Source of the DNA: Pisaster brevispinus
Lineage: Eukaryota > Echinodermata > Asteroidea > Forcipulatida > Asteriidae
Direction: 5' to 3'
NCBI GenBank assembly: GCA_023634235.1
Contig: JAMKCF010000013.1
Location: forward strand, 3,410,001-3,474,000
Length of the DNA: 64,000 bases
The notes under the pieces are model-generated. The model did not search any database. It was not told where the DNA came from and saw nothing but the letters and a program-made list of their open reading frames with translations. The position numbers and the translations under genes were made by a program. This document shows, in pieces, positions 33,301 to 43,516 of this stretch. How positions within the stretch are numbered: the first letter of the stretch is position 1; the number at the start of each line of letters is the position of its first letter.

Positions 33301-36300
33301 TTTTCTTCTTCTCCTTAATTATCTACACATAAAATTGTGATTCATTTTAATATTGTATAACTAGTACAATCGTTGTGTATTACGTGGGCTGAAAAAAGGG
33401 CCAACACTAGATTGCATTGTAATGAGTTTAAACATCTCGAGGCGACGTTGCAGACCACAGCCCACCCAAAAGGTAGATTATAGTTTAACTCGATCCACTT
33501 CATTATATAAAACGAAGAACATGATTAACTAATGGCTAGGAGCAGTTACATACAAAGATCGAAGGAAACGGACGGAGGCGAGACATAAAAGCTCATCTCT
33601 TTAACCATTAAGGCAAGGTGACATTATTGTGAGCAGTAGCAAAAACAAGCCGTGATTTAGTTGAGCTTCTAAAACCAGGTGATGCCTCGTGGTGTCTTAC
33701 ATGAATTCACAAAAGCCCCCCCCCCCCCAAATGCCAAGTGTTATTTAAAAGGACTTGCAGGAGTTCACCTGTAGGGTGAGTAAAGCGAAGGCCTGGGAGC
33801 GAACTTCACGTAGAAAAAATAATACAAAGAGGAAATACAAATTATTATCAGCATGCGCCAATATACATTACCGAATTCAAGAGGCCCCCCCCAAAAAAAA
33901 GCTTGACTAATAGTGTAGACTTGTGCATGAAGTATAAACAAACATGCCCCAACTATGGTTGCTAACAAATTTCAGTCACAAAAAAATAGCTGATGGTGTC
34001 GACCCTTTTTAATGGATGTTAATTTTGCATTGGGAATTAATAATGTTTTTGGCCCAACATCGATCTGTATTAAGCATTTTATACCCAGTACTTTCCCGAG
34101 TCCTGTTTTAAAAATTCAATAATCCACAGTGTCCACCTTCTGTCTCATTTTACTTAAGCCGTCATTCATTCGTCCATGTACGGATGGTAATGAAATTAGA
34201 CGCCATTTTGAGATATGGTGGACACAATACTATGACACTTTTTTGGTTTGGGTAAATTTGTCTGCATACGCCCGATCCAAACAGTGCACTCCTTCAGTGT
34301 CAACCATAACTCAATACGGCTACTTTATATACAGAATACCTTAATTTCTGAGTTTTGATTCTGTTGATTCAGACAGAACAGTTAACATTTTTGTCTTGTG
34401 AATATATAGCTTCATAAAACGAGCAGTACTTTATTTTCTTTATTAAGTGTCCACTTACTATATTAGAATTTAATATGCACACGAATAATATTTATGGAAC
34501 CTTTATTTTTTAAACCATCGTAGGTTTTTTTCCTATAATTGAATTTTGCCATCACGGCATTCCCTTGATAAATGCTTCACACTTTGTAGAAGGCCCTGCC
34601 TTCGTGGCTTTGATGGCATCCGTACCAACCCCACATGGAAAAATTGCTATCGGTCCCAGACATAACTGCAGTGCTATATTTACGTTACGTCAATGAATTT
34701 CTACGGAGCTCCACGAATGCCATACCGCTTGTCTTGATAACGGCATATGTATCTCGCCAAATCGACTTAATAAAACGAAAAAGTCGACTTATTGAGGTAA
34801 TTCATCTCACCGACGACTTACGGAAACTCGGAAGTCGACTTGTTCAGAAAGTTTATATTGCCAAGATGACCCACGGAAACTCAGAAGTCGACTTGTTCAG
34901 ATGATTTATCTTGTCTAGATTCCCTTAGACTAAGAAGTCGACTTATCCCGATAATTTATCTTGCCGAGACGACCCAAGGAAACTATACGAAGATGACTTG
35001 TTCTGATAACCTATCTTGCCAAGACGACTTCCTTAAACTAAGATAACTTATTAATTAAAACAAATACATTATCAGAACAAGTCGACGTCTTCGTTTCTGG
35101 AGGTCATAACGGAGAGATAAATTACCGTGCCTTGATAAGTCGACGTTTTCGTTTTTATAAGTCGACTTAGCGAGATAAATCGTGTCGTTATCTAAATAAG
35201 TGGGACTCGTGGAGCGCCGTAAATTTCAGCAATATTTTCAGTTCTTTGCTTATACTCCGTACCTATATAAGGGGTTGATTCTTTAAATTTAGTTCATTGA
35301 GTTTAATGAGTGTATGTCAGAATAGCTTCAGTTCTTTGTTTAAGTCCTCCCTACTTATAAGGATTTGGTTCTTTATTTGTTAGTTCCTTGAGTTCAATGA
35401 ATGTATGTCAGAATAGTTTCAGCTCTATGTTTTAGTCCTTCGTACTTATATGGGTTTGGTTCTTTATTTGTTAGTTCCTTGAGTTCAATGAATGTATGTC
35501 AGAATAGTTTCAGCTCTATGTTTTAGTCCTTCGTACTTTATATGGGTTTGGTTCTTTATTTTTTAGTTTCTTTAGTTCAATGAATGTATGTCAGAATAAT
35601 TTTAGCTCTTTAATTGTTTAAGCCTTCCATACTTATAATGGTTTGGTTCTTTATTTGTTATATCCTTGAGTTCAATGAATGTACGTCAGAACAGTTTCAG
35701 TTCTTTGTTTAAGTCCTCCGCACTTGCATGGTTTGTTTCTTAAGAATTGAGATTAATTAAAAATGGGTTTCTTTGCTCAATAAATAGATGAGTATAAGAG
35801 CTTTAAAATAAGACCTAATTAAGACCTAATTAGGGTCTTGAAGCAGTTCTGATACTTCGTTTTTGCCTTGTTCGTAAAGGACACTTTTAATGAGGAAATG
35901 GTCAATGTCTGTTTGAACATTTCAAGCGGCACCAAAAGCAATGACCACACATAGGTAATTACCTCAATTGCCTTCGTAGAGTATCAGGCCTGTTTAAGGT
36001 AGGTTATCATTTCTAAACATAGAAAATTCATGACATCAGAATAAATTCCTTTCAACAGTGATGCTGTAAATACCTTCTCTTTAATTTATGCCACTTCATC
36101 GTTTCTCGGAAGTGCCTGTTTTGGGGGAGGGGGTGCCAAACATGGGTAATGTTATTAGCGCTCACAGTTTTCTAGGTATTTCCTGCACTTGTTTAATTTA
36201 AGTTCATTTTTTAAATTTGGTTAATTGTAAAAACGGTAAAATGATTTTTGCCATAACACCATAAAGTATTCACCTGCAACTACAGTCACGGAATCGTTCC

Positions 36301-37006
36301 CTCAAACCTTCAGTTAGTTTGTAAATTATTTTTGTGAACTCGGTTAAAAATCTATCGAAAGATAAAGCAATTTGCTGCCGCAAAAACACATTTACCTTTT
36401 CACAAAAAACAACAACCCCCCCTAAAAACACCCCCAACCCCCCCCCCCCAAAAAAAAAACCCGCAAAGATTCTTTTGTCAATAAAAAATGATTTACCACC
36501 TTGCTCAGATAACGGTATGAACCCAAACACAATTTTTAAAGTTTGATTTTTGCTTTCCTGTTTGACTCGTTTTACATGGGTAAAATTATAAAGGACGAAT
36601 TAACAAGAATTGCGAAATCACTCCCGTAAACGTGTAAGCGAAAGGAAAGACTAGTTTAATTTGTATGAAATAAATAGTTATTTTCTGGATGGAATGCGTG
36701 CATACAAAATTCATACCACATATTAATCATTGTGATCAGTTCTTCTTTAGACATGTACGCACATTAGGCCTTTTATAAAACTCTTCCCGGCCGTTAACAA
36801 TATTTCCATGGCGGTTCAGCAGCAGCCTGTGCGCAAATATCAAACTGAAAAATCCTAACAATCCCTTCAAATTATAAATCTATAACGGGCATAAACTTAA
36901 ATATATAAACGTTAAAAAAAGGATGTAAATTACCTGTACATTGTAGAACCATCAATAGAGAGCACACCCACATCACAGTCGTGAACTTCATCAACAGTCT
37001 CTCCAT
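20772..37006 (-). CDS. Nicotinic-acetylcholine-receptor-like Cys-loop channel subunit, 8 exons
   Basis: Joining 36934-37006, 31294-31439, 30106-30150, 29616-29725, 27832-28034, 25824-26056, 24941-25034 and 20772-21322 gives 1455 nt, 484 aa plus TAA, with every phase consistent and all introns GT-AG. Residues 1-25 are a hydrophobic signal peptide. The extracellular domain holds a WxxF-type loop [10 protein letters not shown] in loop A, W180 in loop B and the Cys-loop C159-C173 containing FPFD. M1 is about 241-264, GEK at 268-270 marks a cation-selective M2 (271-292), M3 is about 303-325 and M4 about 455-482, with a loop of about 130 aa between them. The family forms pentameric acetylcholine-gated cation channels of the plasma membrane. 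Loop C (about 216-231) lacks the vicinal Cys pair, so this is a non-alpha-type subunit although M2 resembles alpha7. Possible N-glycosylation sites are NVS, NVT and NLT. The exact orthologue is not assignable. Confidence 0.93.
21323..21407 (-). pseudogene. Decoy duplicate of the exon 8 start
   Basis: Eighty-five bp upstream of the true acceptor, the sequence TTGTTTACAG|GATTATATGC repeats TTGTTTACAG|GACAATATTATGC and continues through [18 protein letters not shown] before a TGA in the exon 7 phase. It is a diverged tandem copy of the intron end plus the start of M3. Splicing to it would truncate the channel within M3. Confidence 0.85.
22263..22449. mobile_element. Inverted-repeat element (MITE-like)
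   Basis: The ends CCTGAAGGGACAT and ATGTCCTTTCAGG are inverted repeats, continued inward by ATTTACGTAAATAT and TTACGTAAATATAT. It is 187 bp, lies in receptor intron 7 and has no coding capacity. Confidence 0.75.
24941..25034 (-). CDS. Receptor exon 7: pore helix M2
   Basis: Residues 271-301, [20 protein letters not shown] plus the M2-M3 linker. The upstream intron carries a (TTTA)n run at 25052-25091 (as read on the minus strand) next to the acceptor. Confidence 0.96.
25824..26056 (-). CDS. Receptor exon 6: loop C and M1
   Basis: Residues 193-270. It encodes the DGEWDML segment, a loop C without CC, then [20 protein letters not shown] of M1 and DSGEK. Acceptor TTATGCAG; donor AAAAG|GTAGCT. 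Confidence 0.95.
26139..26478. mobile_element. Non-autonomous element, family M1, copy 2
   Basis: It begins AAAGGTATTATACACGATTG, contains AATTTCGGTTGTTACAACC and CACACAGCGGATTGGG, and ends CCCAATACCTTTAAA-like. It lies in receptor intron 5, about 80 bp upstream of exon 6. Confidence 0.75.
26960..27770. repeat. Large imperfect direct duplication in receptor intron 5
   Basis: Segments at about 26960-27170 and 27560-27770 share GATAAAATCCGTAAA or AAAATCCGTAAATTC, TTCAAGAATAAGTAAAAT or TTTAAGAATATGTAAAAT, and CTGTCGGCAACAGCT followed by GAGCTCGCA or CAGCTCGCA. Between them is a 118-bp tandem duplication. Confidence 0.65.
27251..27494 (+). repeat. Two-copy tandem duplication, about 118-130 bp
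   Basis: CTACTTAGAATTTATGGTTT starts at 27251 and 27369. Each copy runs through GGGACCGAGCGTGTAATACA to CAATTTCCATTCATTTA-like ends. The second copy has a small internal TTTAAATTTATGGT insertion. Confidence 0.9.
27832..28034 (-). CDS. Receptor exon 5: Cys-loop
   Basis: Residues 125-192. It contains the Cys-loop ([15 protein letters not shown]) and FGPW of loop B. Two extra cysteines, at residues 125 and 139, precede it. Ends in phase 1 at GCGAAG|GTTCGG, a weak donor. Confidence 0.92.
28388..28520 (+). repeat. Intronic direct repeat, copy 1
   Basis: GAAGCTCCAATAATTAAATA, then GGAGGAAATTACAGTCACTG and ACAAGTGGTTGACAAAATAA. A second copy in the same orientation lies at 29915-30080, in the neighbouring intron. 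Confidence 0.75.
29616..29725 (-). CDS. Receptor exon 4 (110 nt): loop A
   Basis: Residues 89-124. It encodes [15 protein letters not shown] and WKPDITLYN, both family hallmarks. The 110-nt length is classical for this exon in nicotinic receptor genes. Ends in phase 2. Confidence 0.95.
29915..30080 (+). repeat. Intronic direct repeat, copy 2
   Basis: CAAGCTCCATTGATAAGG, GGAGGAAATCATACTCTCTG and ACAAGTGGTTGACAAAATAA match copy 1. It ends about 25 bp from the exon 3 donor. Confidence 0.75.
30106..30150 (-). CDS. Receptor exon 3 (45 nt)
   Basis: Residues 74-88, [15 protein letters not shown]. This matches the family's characteristic 45-nt exon carrying the loop D start. Acceptor CATTTCAG; donor TTT|GTAAGT. 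Confidence 0.92.
30905..31293. repeat. 20-21-bp minisatellite grown from the exon 2 splice donor
   Basis: About 19 units of the type TTTACCATATCAAGAAGTTA fill the intron side of exon 2. The last unit (31289-31308) is the exon/intron junction itself: on the minus strand, GTTCTTGATATG|GTAAAGTAAC. Several units repeat the whole donor (GATATG|GTAAAA), for example near 31185-31225. Confidence 0.9.
31294..31439 (-). CDS. Receptor exon 2: start of the extracellular domain
   Basis: Residues about 25-73, including KKLYNKFF near the mature N-terminus and [16 protein letters not shown]. Acceptor TTCCCAAG; donor GATATG|GTAAAG. The donor sequence is the first unit of a 20-21-bp minisatellite that fills the adjoining intron. 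Confidence 0.9.
32690..32880 (+). repeat. GACCCGG-type repeat, copy 2, with 22-bp tandem units
   Basis: Four to five units of ACCCGGAACCCGTGTCAAAA follow a TGACCCGGATCCGGG segment. The same words occur in diverged form at 15000-15190. It lies in receptor intron 1. Confidence 0.8.
34704..35220. mobile_element. Inverted-repeat element with GTCGAC-rich core
   Basis: The left end (ACGGAGCTCCACGA) and the complement of the right end (ACGGCGCTCCACGA) match, and the inward sequence also matches (GATAACG, TATCTCGC, AAGTCGACTTA). The left half holds 4-5 tandem units of about 55 bp with AAACTCAGAAGTCGACTTG. The right half carries the same motif inverted. It lies in receptor intron 1. Confidence 0.75.
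35238..35745 (+). repeat. 91-bp tandem repeat, about 5.5 copies
   Basis: Unit starts (TCAGTTCT, TCAGCTCT) are at 35238, 35328, 35419, 35510, 35602 and 35698. Each unit includes TTTGGTTCTTTATTTGTTAG and GAGTTCAATGAATGTATG. It is intronic and directly follows the GTCGAC-rich element. Confidence 0.95.
36934..37006 (-). CDS. Receptor exon 1: start and signal peptide
   Basis: The start ATG is at 37006. It encodes [20 protein letters not shown] and a few further residues, a typical signal peptide. The exon ends in phase 1 at a CAG|GTAATT donor. The 5' UTR was not defined. Confidence 0.85.
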
Positions 37007-37578
37007 TTTAAAAATAGAAGTTGGTTGTCTCTAACCCACACAATGAGGTCCGATAATAATCCAATTGACGTCTTAATTCTAGCTAATCTGCTCAGAGAAA
37101 CGCTTTCTCCATATCAATTCAGTGGAAGACAAAACGTAACATACTCCACTCCCGCAAAACTTGATGTTCGACTAAGGATTTTGTTCGAGCCGTTGATTTC
37201 CCAAACTTGTAAATTATGTTACTTTGACAGTGTTGAACCCGAAGTCCCTGTGTATGACAGACTAAAGTGAATTCAGACTAAGTTATGATATGATTATTTA
37301 ATAACGTTTGTCATCAAGGTTCCTCCTCCTCACCGTGCAGGTTGGAGATATTGAGGCTTGGGCATTCACTGAAATTATGCCAGCCTATCGCTAGCTCTGA
37401 ATCAAGAATCTTCTGCATGACCGACATAATAATAACCACAACGGCTGTTTCAGTTGTATACAGGACGAGAGAGAACCACCACAAGCTAAACATGAAATAG
37501 TTTATACGAACCCCCCAAAATATAAAACAGTAATAGTCAAGTTATGTGAAGGAATCAAAGTTTAGAAACGGCTAAACG

Positions 37579-37622
37579 TGACGTCACAAGTGACGTCACA
37601 AGTGACGTCACAAGTGACGTCA
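37579..37622 (+). promoter_or_regulatory. Four tandem perfect CRE palindromes
   Basis: TGACGTCA occurs at 37579, 37591, 37603 and 37615, exactly 12 bp apart. TGACGTCA is the consensus site for CREB/ATF bZIP factors. The array is 573-616 bp upstream of the receptor start codon. Both flanks carry copies of TATGTGAAGGAATCAAAGTT and CGGCTAAACG, followed by a degenerate fifth site (GCGACGTCAC, near 37663). Regulation of the receptor is inferred from position only. Confidence 0.75.
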
Positions 37623-38517
37623 CAAGTTATGTGAAGGAATCAAAGTTTAAAAACGGCTAAACGCGACGTCACAGTATAATGACACCCACTCGTTGACTTT
37701 GCAGGAAACTGTTGTCGAGTCAATGATTTGGTGGTGAATAAACTTGACATGCTGGGATGGTCCTATTAATTACTGCTGTAACTTTGAATGCGATTCATTA
37801 TCAGCGAATGAAAAGGCCTAACTTGAATTTGAAGGCAAGATTTACGAACAACACAAATTACGAGTCGAGGCGATAAAGGCAAAATAACTGTCGACAGAGA
37901 TTAATTTAATGTGATTTGTTCTTGTCTAATTCATATCGTAATTTTTAAAGTAGATAAACCTTCACAAAACAATCATTAGGATGCTTCAACAAAGATGAAG
38001 CAATCTTCATTCGAGAAATTCACAAAGTAAATACAGTAGCCGGCATTACTATGTGACATTATGTCCAAGTGCAAGCTTACCCTGCGTCATAAATCGTCAT
38101 AAGTTACGCTTTCCGTTTGAACCTCCTCGTGAGCAATTATGGTCCATTCAATTGAAATGTTTCACACACCCAACACCAGCAGTGAAAACTAGTTCAATGC
38201 ATTCATGCTGCTCGGTATTTGTGACCCATTAGCAATTCTGATCTTCAATCAAACCTTCTGTTTTCAACAAGATCAAATATCCACTTCACATTGGTTACCT
38301 GCAACGTCAATTGACTCTTAAAAACGCAGTGCTTCACAAAAAAATAAAAACAAAAAAAAACTCAGAAGGACGACTACGTACTGCCTCGGATAACAGATCC
38401 GTCGGGCGTGTGATTGCACGAACGTTTGAAGCTCTTCACTGATTTTGAACATGACATATATATTTTCATTATTTCATATTGCTACCAGGAACATACCACG
38501 CACATATTTCCAACGTG

Positions 38518-38575
38518 ATTTTATTTCAAACGTAGAATTATGATTTATATTCCAAACGTAGAATTATGATTTCCA
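38518..38575 (+). repeat. Short tandem duplication
   Basis: AAACGTAGAATTATGATTT occurs twice, 29 bp apart. Confidence 0.85.
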
Positions 38576-40887
38576 GTCCTGCCCATTTTAGTGTTCAACA
38601 TTAACCACTCATTAAACGGGCGTAGGGGCCTATTGAAAAACACGTCACCTCGATTTAACGCACAAAATTGAAATGTACATAAACAGGCTCTAATCATTCA
38701 CGCACCATTTATTTTAGTGATAAATTGATTATATTTATGGACACAATAATTGTTTACTCATTTATTTGCAAATGGCGACCCCTCCCCCCCCCAAAAAAAA
38801 AAAGAAAAGAAAAAAAAGAAGGTCACAATAGCACCCTCAAGAGTCGTCCTCCCCATTCTGAAAAACTCCGTGGCCGTGCGATCTTTATTTTTCGTTTCAA
38901 AACTATTTTTCTGAGAGGATTTAAACCAATCACTAGCGACCGATCGGCGCGTCACCAAAAGTAAAAAAAAAAAAATAAAAAAATAAATAAAAAAAAACAA
39001 TAATAAAGAAAGAAAGAAAAATAAAGGAAACAGACAGGTAATAAACACAACAAATATCAATTCCAGGGTATAATCAATAGCAGAGGTTCAACATTTCAAC
39101 AGTTATACAAAATAAATCCTTATTAGATAACCAATATAGCAATCAAGTTTGACATTAACATAACTACTTAGTGAAGTTAATTTGTTAGTACGCCTTGTGC
39201 GATTTTGTTCCGTCTACATTCAAGAATTTTTTTTTATTCAAAGAAGAAAGGTAATCAATGTTTTCATTAGAAACTGTCAAAGCGCGTGGGAAATGAAGAG
39301 GCGATCCGACCCCCAAACACCTGCTACGCCCAGAAGCAGATGTAAGAATATTGGCTGTATCGGGGTCTATGCATCCTACCCATAGAACATCCGTACATGT
39401 CAAACAAGATGATTTAAGCGACGGCGGGAAAAGTGGCACAGAAAATGGTTCGAATCAATCACAATGCACGTGGACAAGCTGAAGTATAACTGTAAATCAA
39501 GAAAAAGTAAAAGTAGATGCACCCAAAATATAGCAATAGATTGTGGCACATCATTTTAATATTGTTTATTGATGCAATGCTCCACTGAAATTTGCGTTCA
39601 TCAGGACACATGCGATCCTGTGCATTTTAAAACAGTCGGACCTTATTATACATCTCACGATGTTGCAATCAGTATCATCCATCAAGTTATTCTCAGTTGT
39701 ATTACCTTGAGGGAAGACTAGCGCGAAGTGATTCTCACCAAACTGATAAAGTTCAATGACATCACGGACTCAGATAATGCTTGATTAAAACTTAAAATTA
39801 ACACACCACCGAGTGGGCTCGGAATTTTAATTGTAGCGCATTAGATAAACTTGAGATAGATATCACTGCGGGTGTAACCGATCAATACGTGAGATTTGTA
39901 TTGGACTTGGACAGCGATTGAAGACAGCATGTGTTCGTATAGCCCCTAACTGCACCTTTATCGATTTAAAATTCAAGATGATATTGATATGACCCCTGGG
40001 GATCTTTTGGTGGACGTGGAGGGATAGAGATGGTCCCTTGTTGATAGATATTACTAGTCCGTATCATTCAGGCAAGATACGAGTCGAGTCACGAGGTGAC
40101 AGGTGGGGAAGTCAAGGGTGCTAAATCAACGGGTAGATTTCTACAAATACGCATCTATAATGCAAAATGGACCCACATTGTTTCACACTCGAACAAAACA
40201 CGTCCCAGGCCACAGTGAAACACCTCGACTCACGCTGTAAATTCATTTCACAAATTTTCTCATTACCATATTCAAGTTTAATGTACTTGGAGACGATGGT
40301 AATTATGTAAAGATCATACTTCTTTTGATAGTGGATTAACCTACCCCCAAAAAAACCTAACGAACGGCTAGATTAATAAACAAGCTGCTGTGCTTTTCCA
40401 CTGCAGCTGAACCTTCTGACTTGAATAGTACAGATGTTTTCATAGCCACCATCCCAATTGCTTGACATTTGTAAAATTCCTCGTGGTCTACACAAAAGTA
40501 CGGCTAGAAGATTCCCTCTTACAAAAGCTGCTCAGGTTGATAGACTGTGTTGACACAGAGTAAAGTAACATCACAATATGCAAGCACCTGCAGTCAGTCT
40601 CGCAACAGGAAATCATCTTGTATTAGTTTTGGATCCAGTCCACAATAACGTACCAAGTACTTTTTTCACTTGATGAGTGTTGAGACCTTAGAATTAATTT
40701 GTTAAACACACTAACACCATTGTGATTAAATGCAACGTCGTCCTCTTGAATTGAATTAATGCACTTTACAATTATTTTAACCCCCACCATTTTCTCCTTC
40801 ATTGCTAATCCCTTGATTCATCTTTGCGCTTTCTGCCTCTCTTTTAATTTCTTTTCACTTGACCGCTTCTGTTACACCAGTATACCT

Positions 40888-41111
40888 AAATGGTGTTTGA
40901 AGCTTTGCATGGTGTGGAGGATAAGAGTAACTATAAATATAAATATAAATAGTAAACTTGCGGGTACAACCATGTGAAGACGAGCAGAGTATACTGTTCG
41001 AAACGTCGAGACCAAACCGGCTCTTTTCAGAGCCAACACTCCCTCAAAGAGTTTTTACACATGGTTGTACCCGCAAGTTTACTATTTATATTTATATTTA
41101 TAGTTACTCTT
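40888..41111. mobile_element. 224-bp retroposon-like insertion with 12-bp target duplication
   Basis: ACCAGTATACCT flanks the element on both sides (40876-40887 and 41112-41123). Inside, GTAAACTTGCGGGTACAACC and its complement form long inverted arms around a centre containing GTGAAGA, the hairpin GAGCAG/CTGTTC, then GAAACGTC. A related 214-bp element lies at 50770-50983. The element interrupts an older repeat whose continuation (41112-41230) resembles 28100-28200. Confidence 0.75.
40974..41007 (+). ncRNA. Hammerhead-ribozyme-like core (degenerate)
   Basis: Order: GTGAAGA (consensus CTGANGA), a six-pair hairpin GAGCAG/CTGTTC, GAAAC, then GTC. The copy at 50925 keeps CTGAAGA intact but has CAAAT in place of GAAAC. 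Together the copies suggest an ancestral CTGANGA, stem II, GAAAC-GTC core as in minimal hammerheads. Activity is not implied for any copy here. Confidence 0.35.
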
Positions 41112-41230
41112 ACCAGTATACCTGTTTATGTTCGTTGTATCGTCATTTTTATCCTTCGATGAAGACTCTGCTAAGGTCGAAACGTCAGGCCGTTGACTAT
41201 ATTTTGCACAATATTGTTTTAAATACAGAG
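41112..41230 (+). repeat. Dispersed repeat with CGATGA...GAAACGTC motif
   Basis: GTATACCTGTTTATG, AGACTCTGCTAAGGTCGAAA and CGTCAGGCCGTTGACTAT match a copy at 28108-28195. It shares the GAAACGTC word with the 40888 element and may belong to a related retroelement group. Confidence 0.65.
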
Positions 41231-41585
41231 ACAGTTACTAGCTGACATAAACCACACAAGTCACACCCTTAAAATTTTCAGTCAAACCAAAATGTATAAT
41301 TTATTAACAAGTTCAAAAGTTCATCCCGCCCAAGCAATTTGAAGCATTCAGGAAATCAAAGTAGTATTGTATTTTTCATAACTACAACTTGTGTAACAAT
41401 TGGAACTTGTACATCTAATTAATATAGATATTTTATCTTTTTTGAAAAAAAAAAGAAGAACAAAAAAAGCCGAAAACAATTTTTTTTACTATTTATTATA
41501 AGTACAAGGTACAGAGTGGATTTTTCTTGCATCGGTGGCGTAAAAAAACTGTCCACCTTCCTCACCTCAGCCCATTATACAATCA

Positions 41586-41790
41586 CAGAGCTGCCAACAT
41601 TTGCATCTTGCAATCAGGAAGATTTTGTACAACAATCAGGAAGATAATTAGAATTACATTCACCATAATATAGAGAAAGAGTTTCCATAATCAGGGAGAT
41701 TTTAAAATTGTTTCATCAGAATTGTGGAAAGATTGGTTTAATATCAGGGAACTTTCTGTTGCATCAGGGTGGGTTGGCAGTTCTGCAATC
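41586..41790. mobile_element. Short inverted-repeat element
   Basis: CAGAGCTGCCAAC at the left and GTTGGCAGTTCTG at the right are inverted ends. Internal AATCAGGAAGAT-type motifs recur three to four times. Non-coding. Confidence 0.7.
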
Positions 41791-41944
41791 GAAGCCTTAC
41801 CCCAGCAGTGTTAAACTGCGGATCATTAGATGCACTGCTTATAACTTAATGGAAATAATTGTTACTAACACATTGATTTCATAATAAAACAATCTGTATT
41901 TATCCCTCGTGAGGATGCCTACAAATCATAAATTAAAGAAATTT

Positions 41945-42256
41945 AAATGTATTATACAGGATTGGTAGAGCTGGCAAAATAGTCTCAGACTGTGTCCATG
42001 TTGTGTGATCAACCATATACATGAATTAACAAACCTGTGAAAATTTGGGCTTAATCCGTTGTGTGAGTCAGGAGAAAATGGTGAAAAACTATGCACAATA
42101 TTCAGCATGTAAACACATTGTCCTTAATTTGGGTTGCAACAACCGAAGGTATCCGTTGCGCTTTTTTTTTAAAGGTTTTCAGACACAGTTTAATGGAATG
42201 ACTTCAATTAAGCAATCATGTTTTTTTATCCTTACCAATCTTGTATAATACCTCTA
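41945..42256. mobile_element. Non-autonomous element, family M1, copy 3 (inverted)
   Basis: ATGTATTATACAGGATTGGT at the left and ACCAATCTTGTATAATACCT at the right are inverted ends. It carries CCTGTGAAAATTTGGGCTTA, CCGTTGTGTGAGTCAGGAGA and GGTTGCAACAACCGAA. Orientation is opposite to copies 1 and 2. Confidence 0.8.
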
Positions 42257-43516
42257 AAACATTGTAACCTGAAATTTATTTGTATTAATATCTACTACAT
42301 GTACAGCTTCAAACATATATGTACAGTGTTCACTCTAGAGTTATTACAAATATTAATGTATTAAGATTTATGCTAAGTTTTTTTTTACAATTGAATACAT
42401 TCCTGTTTATTATAACTAGTGTTTACTAGTGCAGTATTGAATTACACACATGCTGGTGTGTTTCATTTACAATACCATGATTTGACAGCATTTTCCGTTG
42501 ACCAAACACCCGAGAACCAGTTGAAGTTTTCTTCAAGTGGTCTGGCTGGCTAGTTCAGTGTTGAAAAAACCCCAGCCCTATTCGATATGACTAGTGAGGA
42601 AGCCGGGGGACCGGTGAAATGACAAGCTAACTAGGTCCTGCTGGCCAGTCTCTGAATTAAGTTAAGAGCAAACCCATTATAGTATTTGGATTTTATTACA
42701 ATGTTATTGTCCCTTGGCCATGTGTAAGTTAACATTTTGGATTGAAAGTGTTTCCTGGGGTCTAGTGTGTCTCTACACGCTTCTGTTTGTTCATTTGCGA
42801 AGGGATTATGCTCACAAAACATAAACATATTGCACGCAATACTCAAACCTCCTGTACAATGAAGTATGCAACGGTGGTCGTAGATTCTCATGCTGCACCT
42901 CAGATTGATCAAGTCCGGACTATTCTTGTACTTTGGACTATCTTGAGTGCGGTTTGTCTGGTAACTTCCGTTGTATGTAGTACTAGTCTTGTTGCTATTG
43001 GCAGCTGTAGGGTCATAGATTGGTTTTTGTCAACGTAATGCTGATTTATAGGCAAAATTATGAAGAAAGGTACCGTAAAAGTCACACATGAAAGTTTCAG
43101 CTGAATACAGTGTCTACTTTTTGAGAAAACTGCAAACAAATGTCAAGGTATTTTCACAAGAATGTCGAATCCATCCTCATTTAGCGAGATGACAGCGGGT
43201 ACCAACCGAATCTCTGGTCACAGCAATCCTCAGAAATCTGCAAAACGATTCATGCATGAATAATTTTTTCAGATTCAACATTTTTTGGGTGAACATTTTT
43301 CCAAACATATTACTTTGAAGGGAATCCTTTCTCAAAATAGTTTGTACTACCAACAGCTGCAGTGCTTCTCATCAAATCAGTTTTTATGGCCATTAATTTT
43401 TGGAGTAGTTACCAATTTATGACCCAACTTTTAAAGAGAATTTAACATATCTATAGTATTTTGTGGGGTAATGACCTTAAATGTCCTGTAGGACTCATCT
43501 TTAAGACACACTGACA

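Larger units (their letters stand above)
37007..43516. other. Intergenic region between receptor and IFT74
   Basis: No supported gene. Its left part should hold the receptor promoter. The visible content is the CRE array (37574-37624), A-rich low-complexity DNA (38787-39020), a retroposon-like insertion with flanking duplications (40876-41123), an inverted-repeat element (41586-41790), an M1 element (41945-42256) and a repeat at 43080-43430 shared with 24560-24900. The IFT74 3' UTR lies at the right end. Confidence 0.55.

Noticed and set aside
38758..39060. 100-codon minus frame rich in Phe and Leu
   Set aside because: It reads through A-rich homopolymer tracts. The hydrophobic run is a composition artefact, not a membrane protein.
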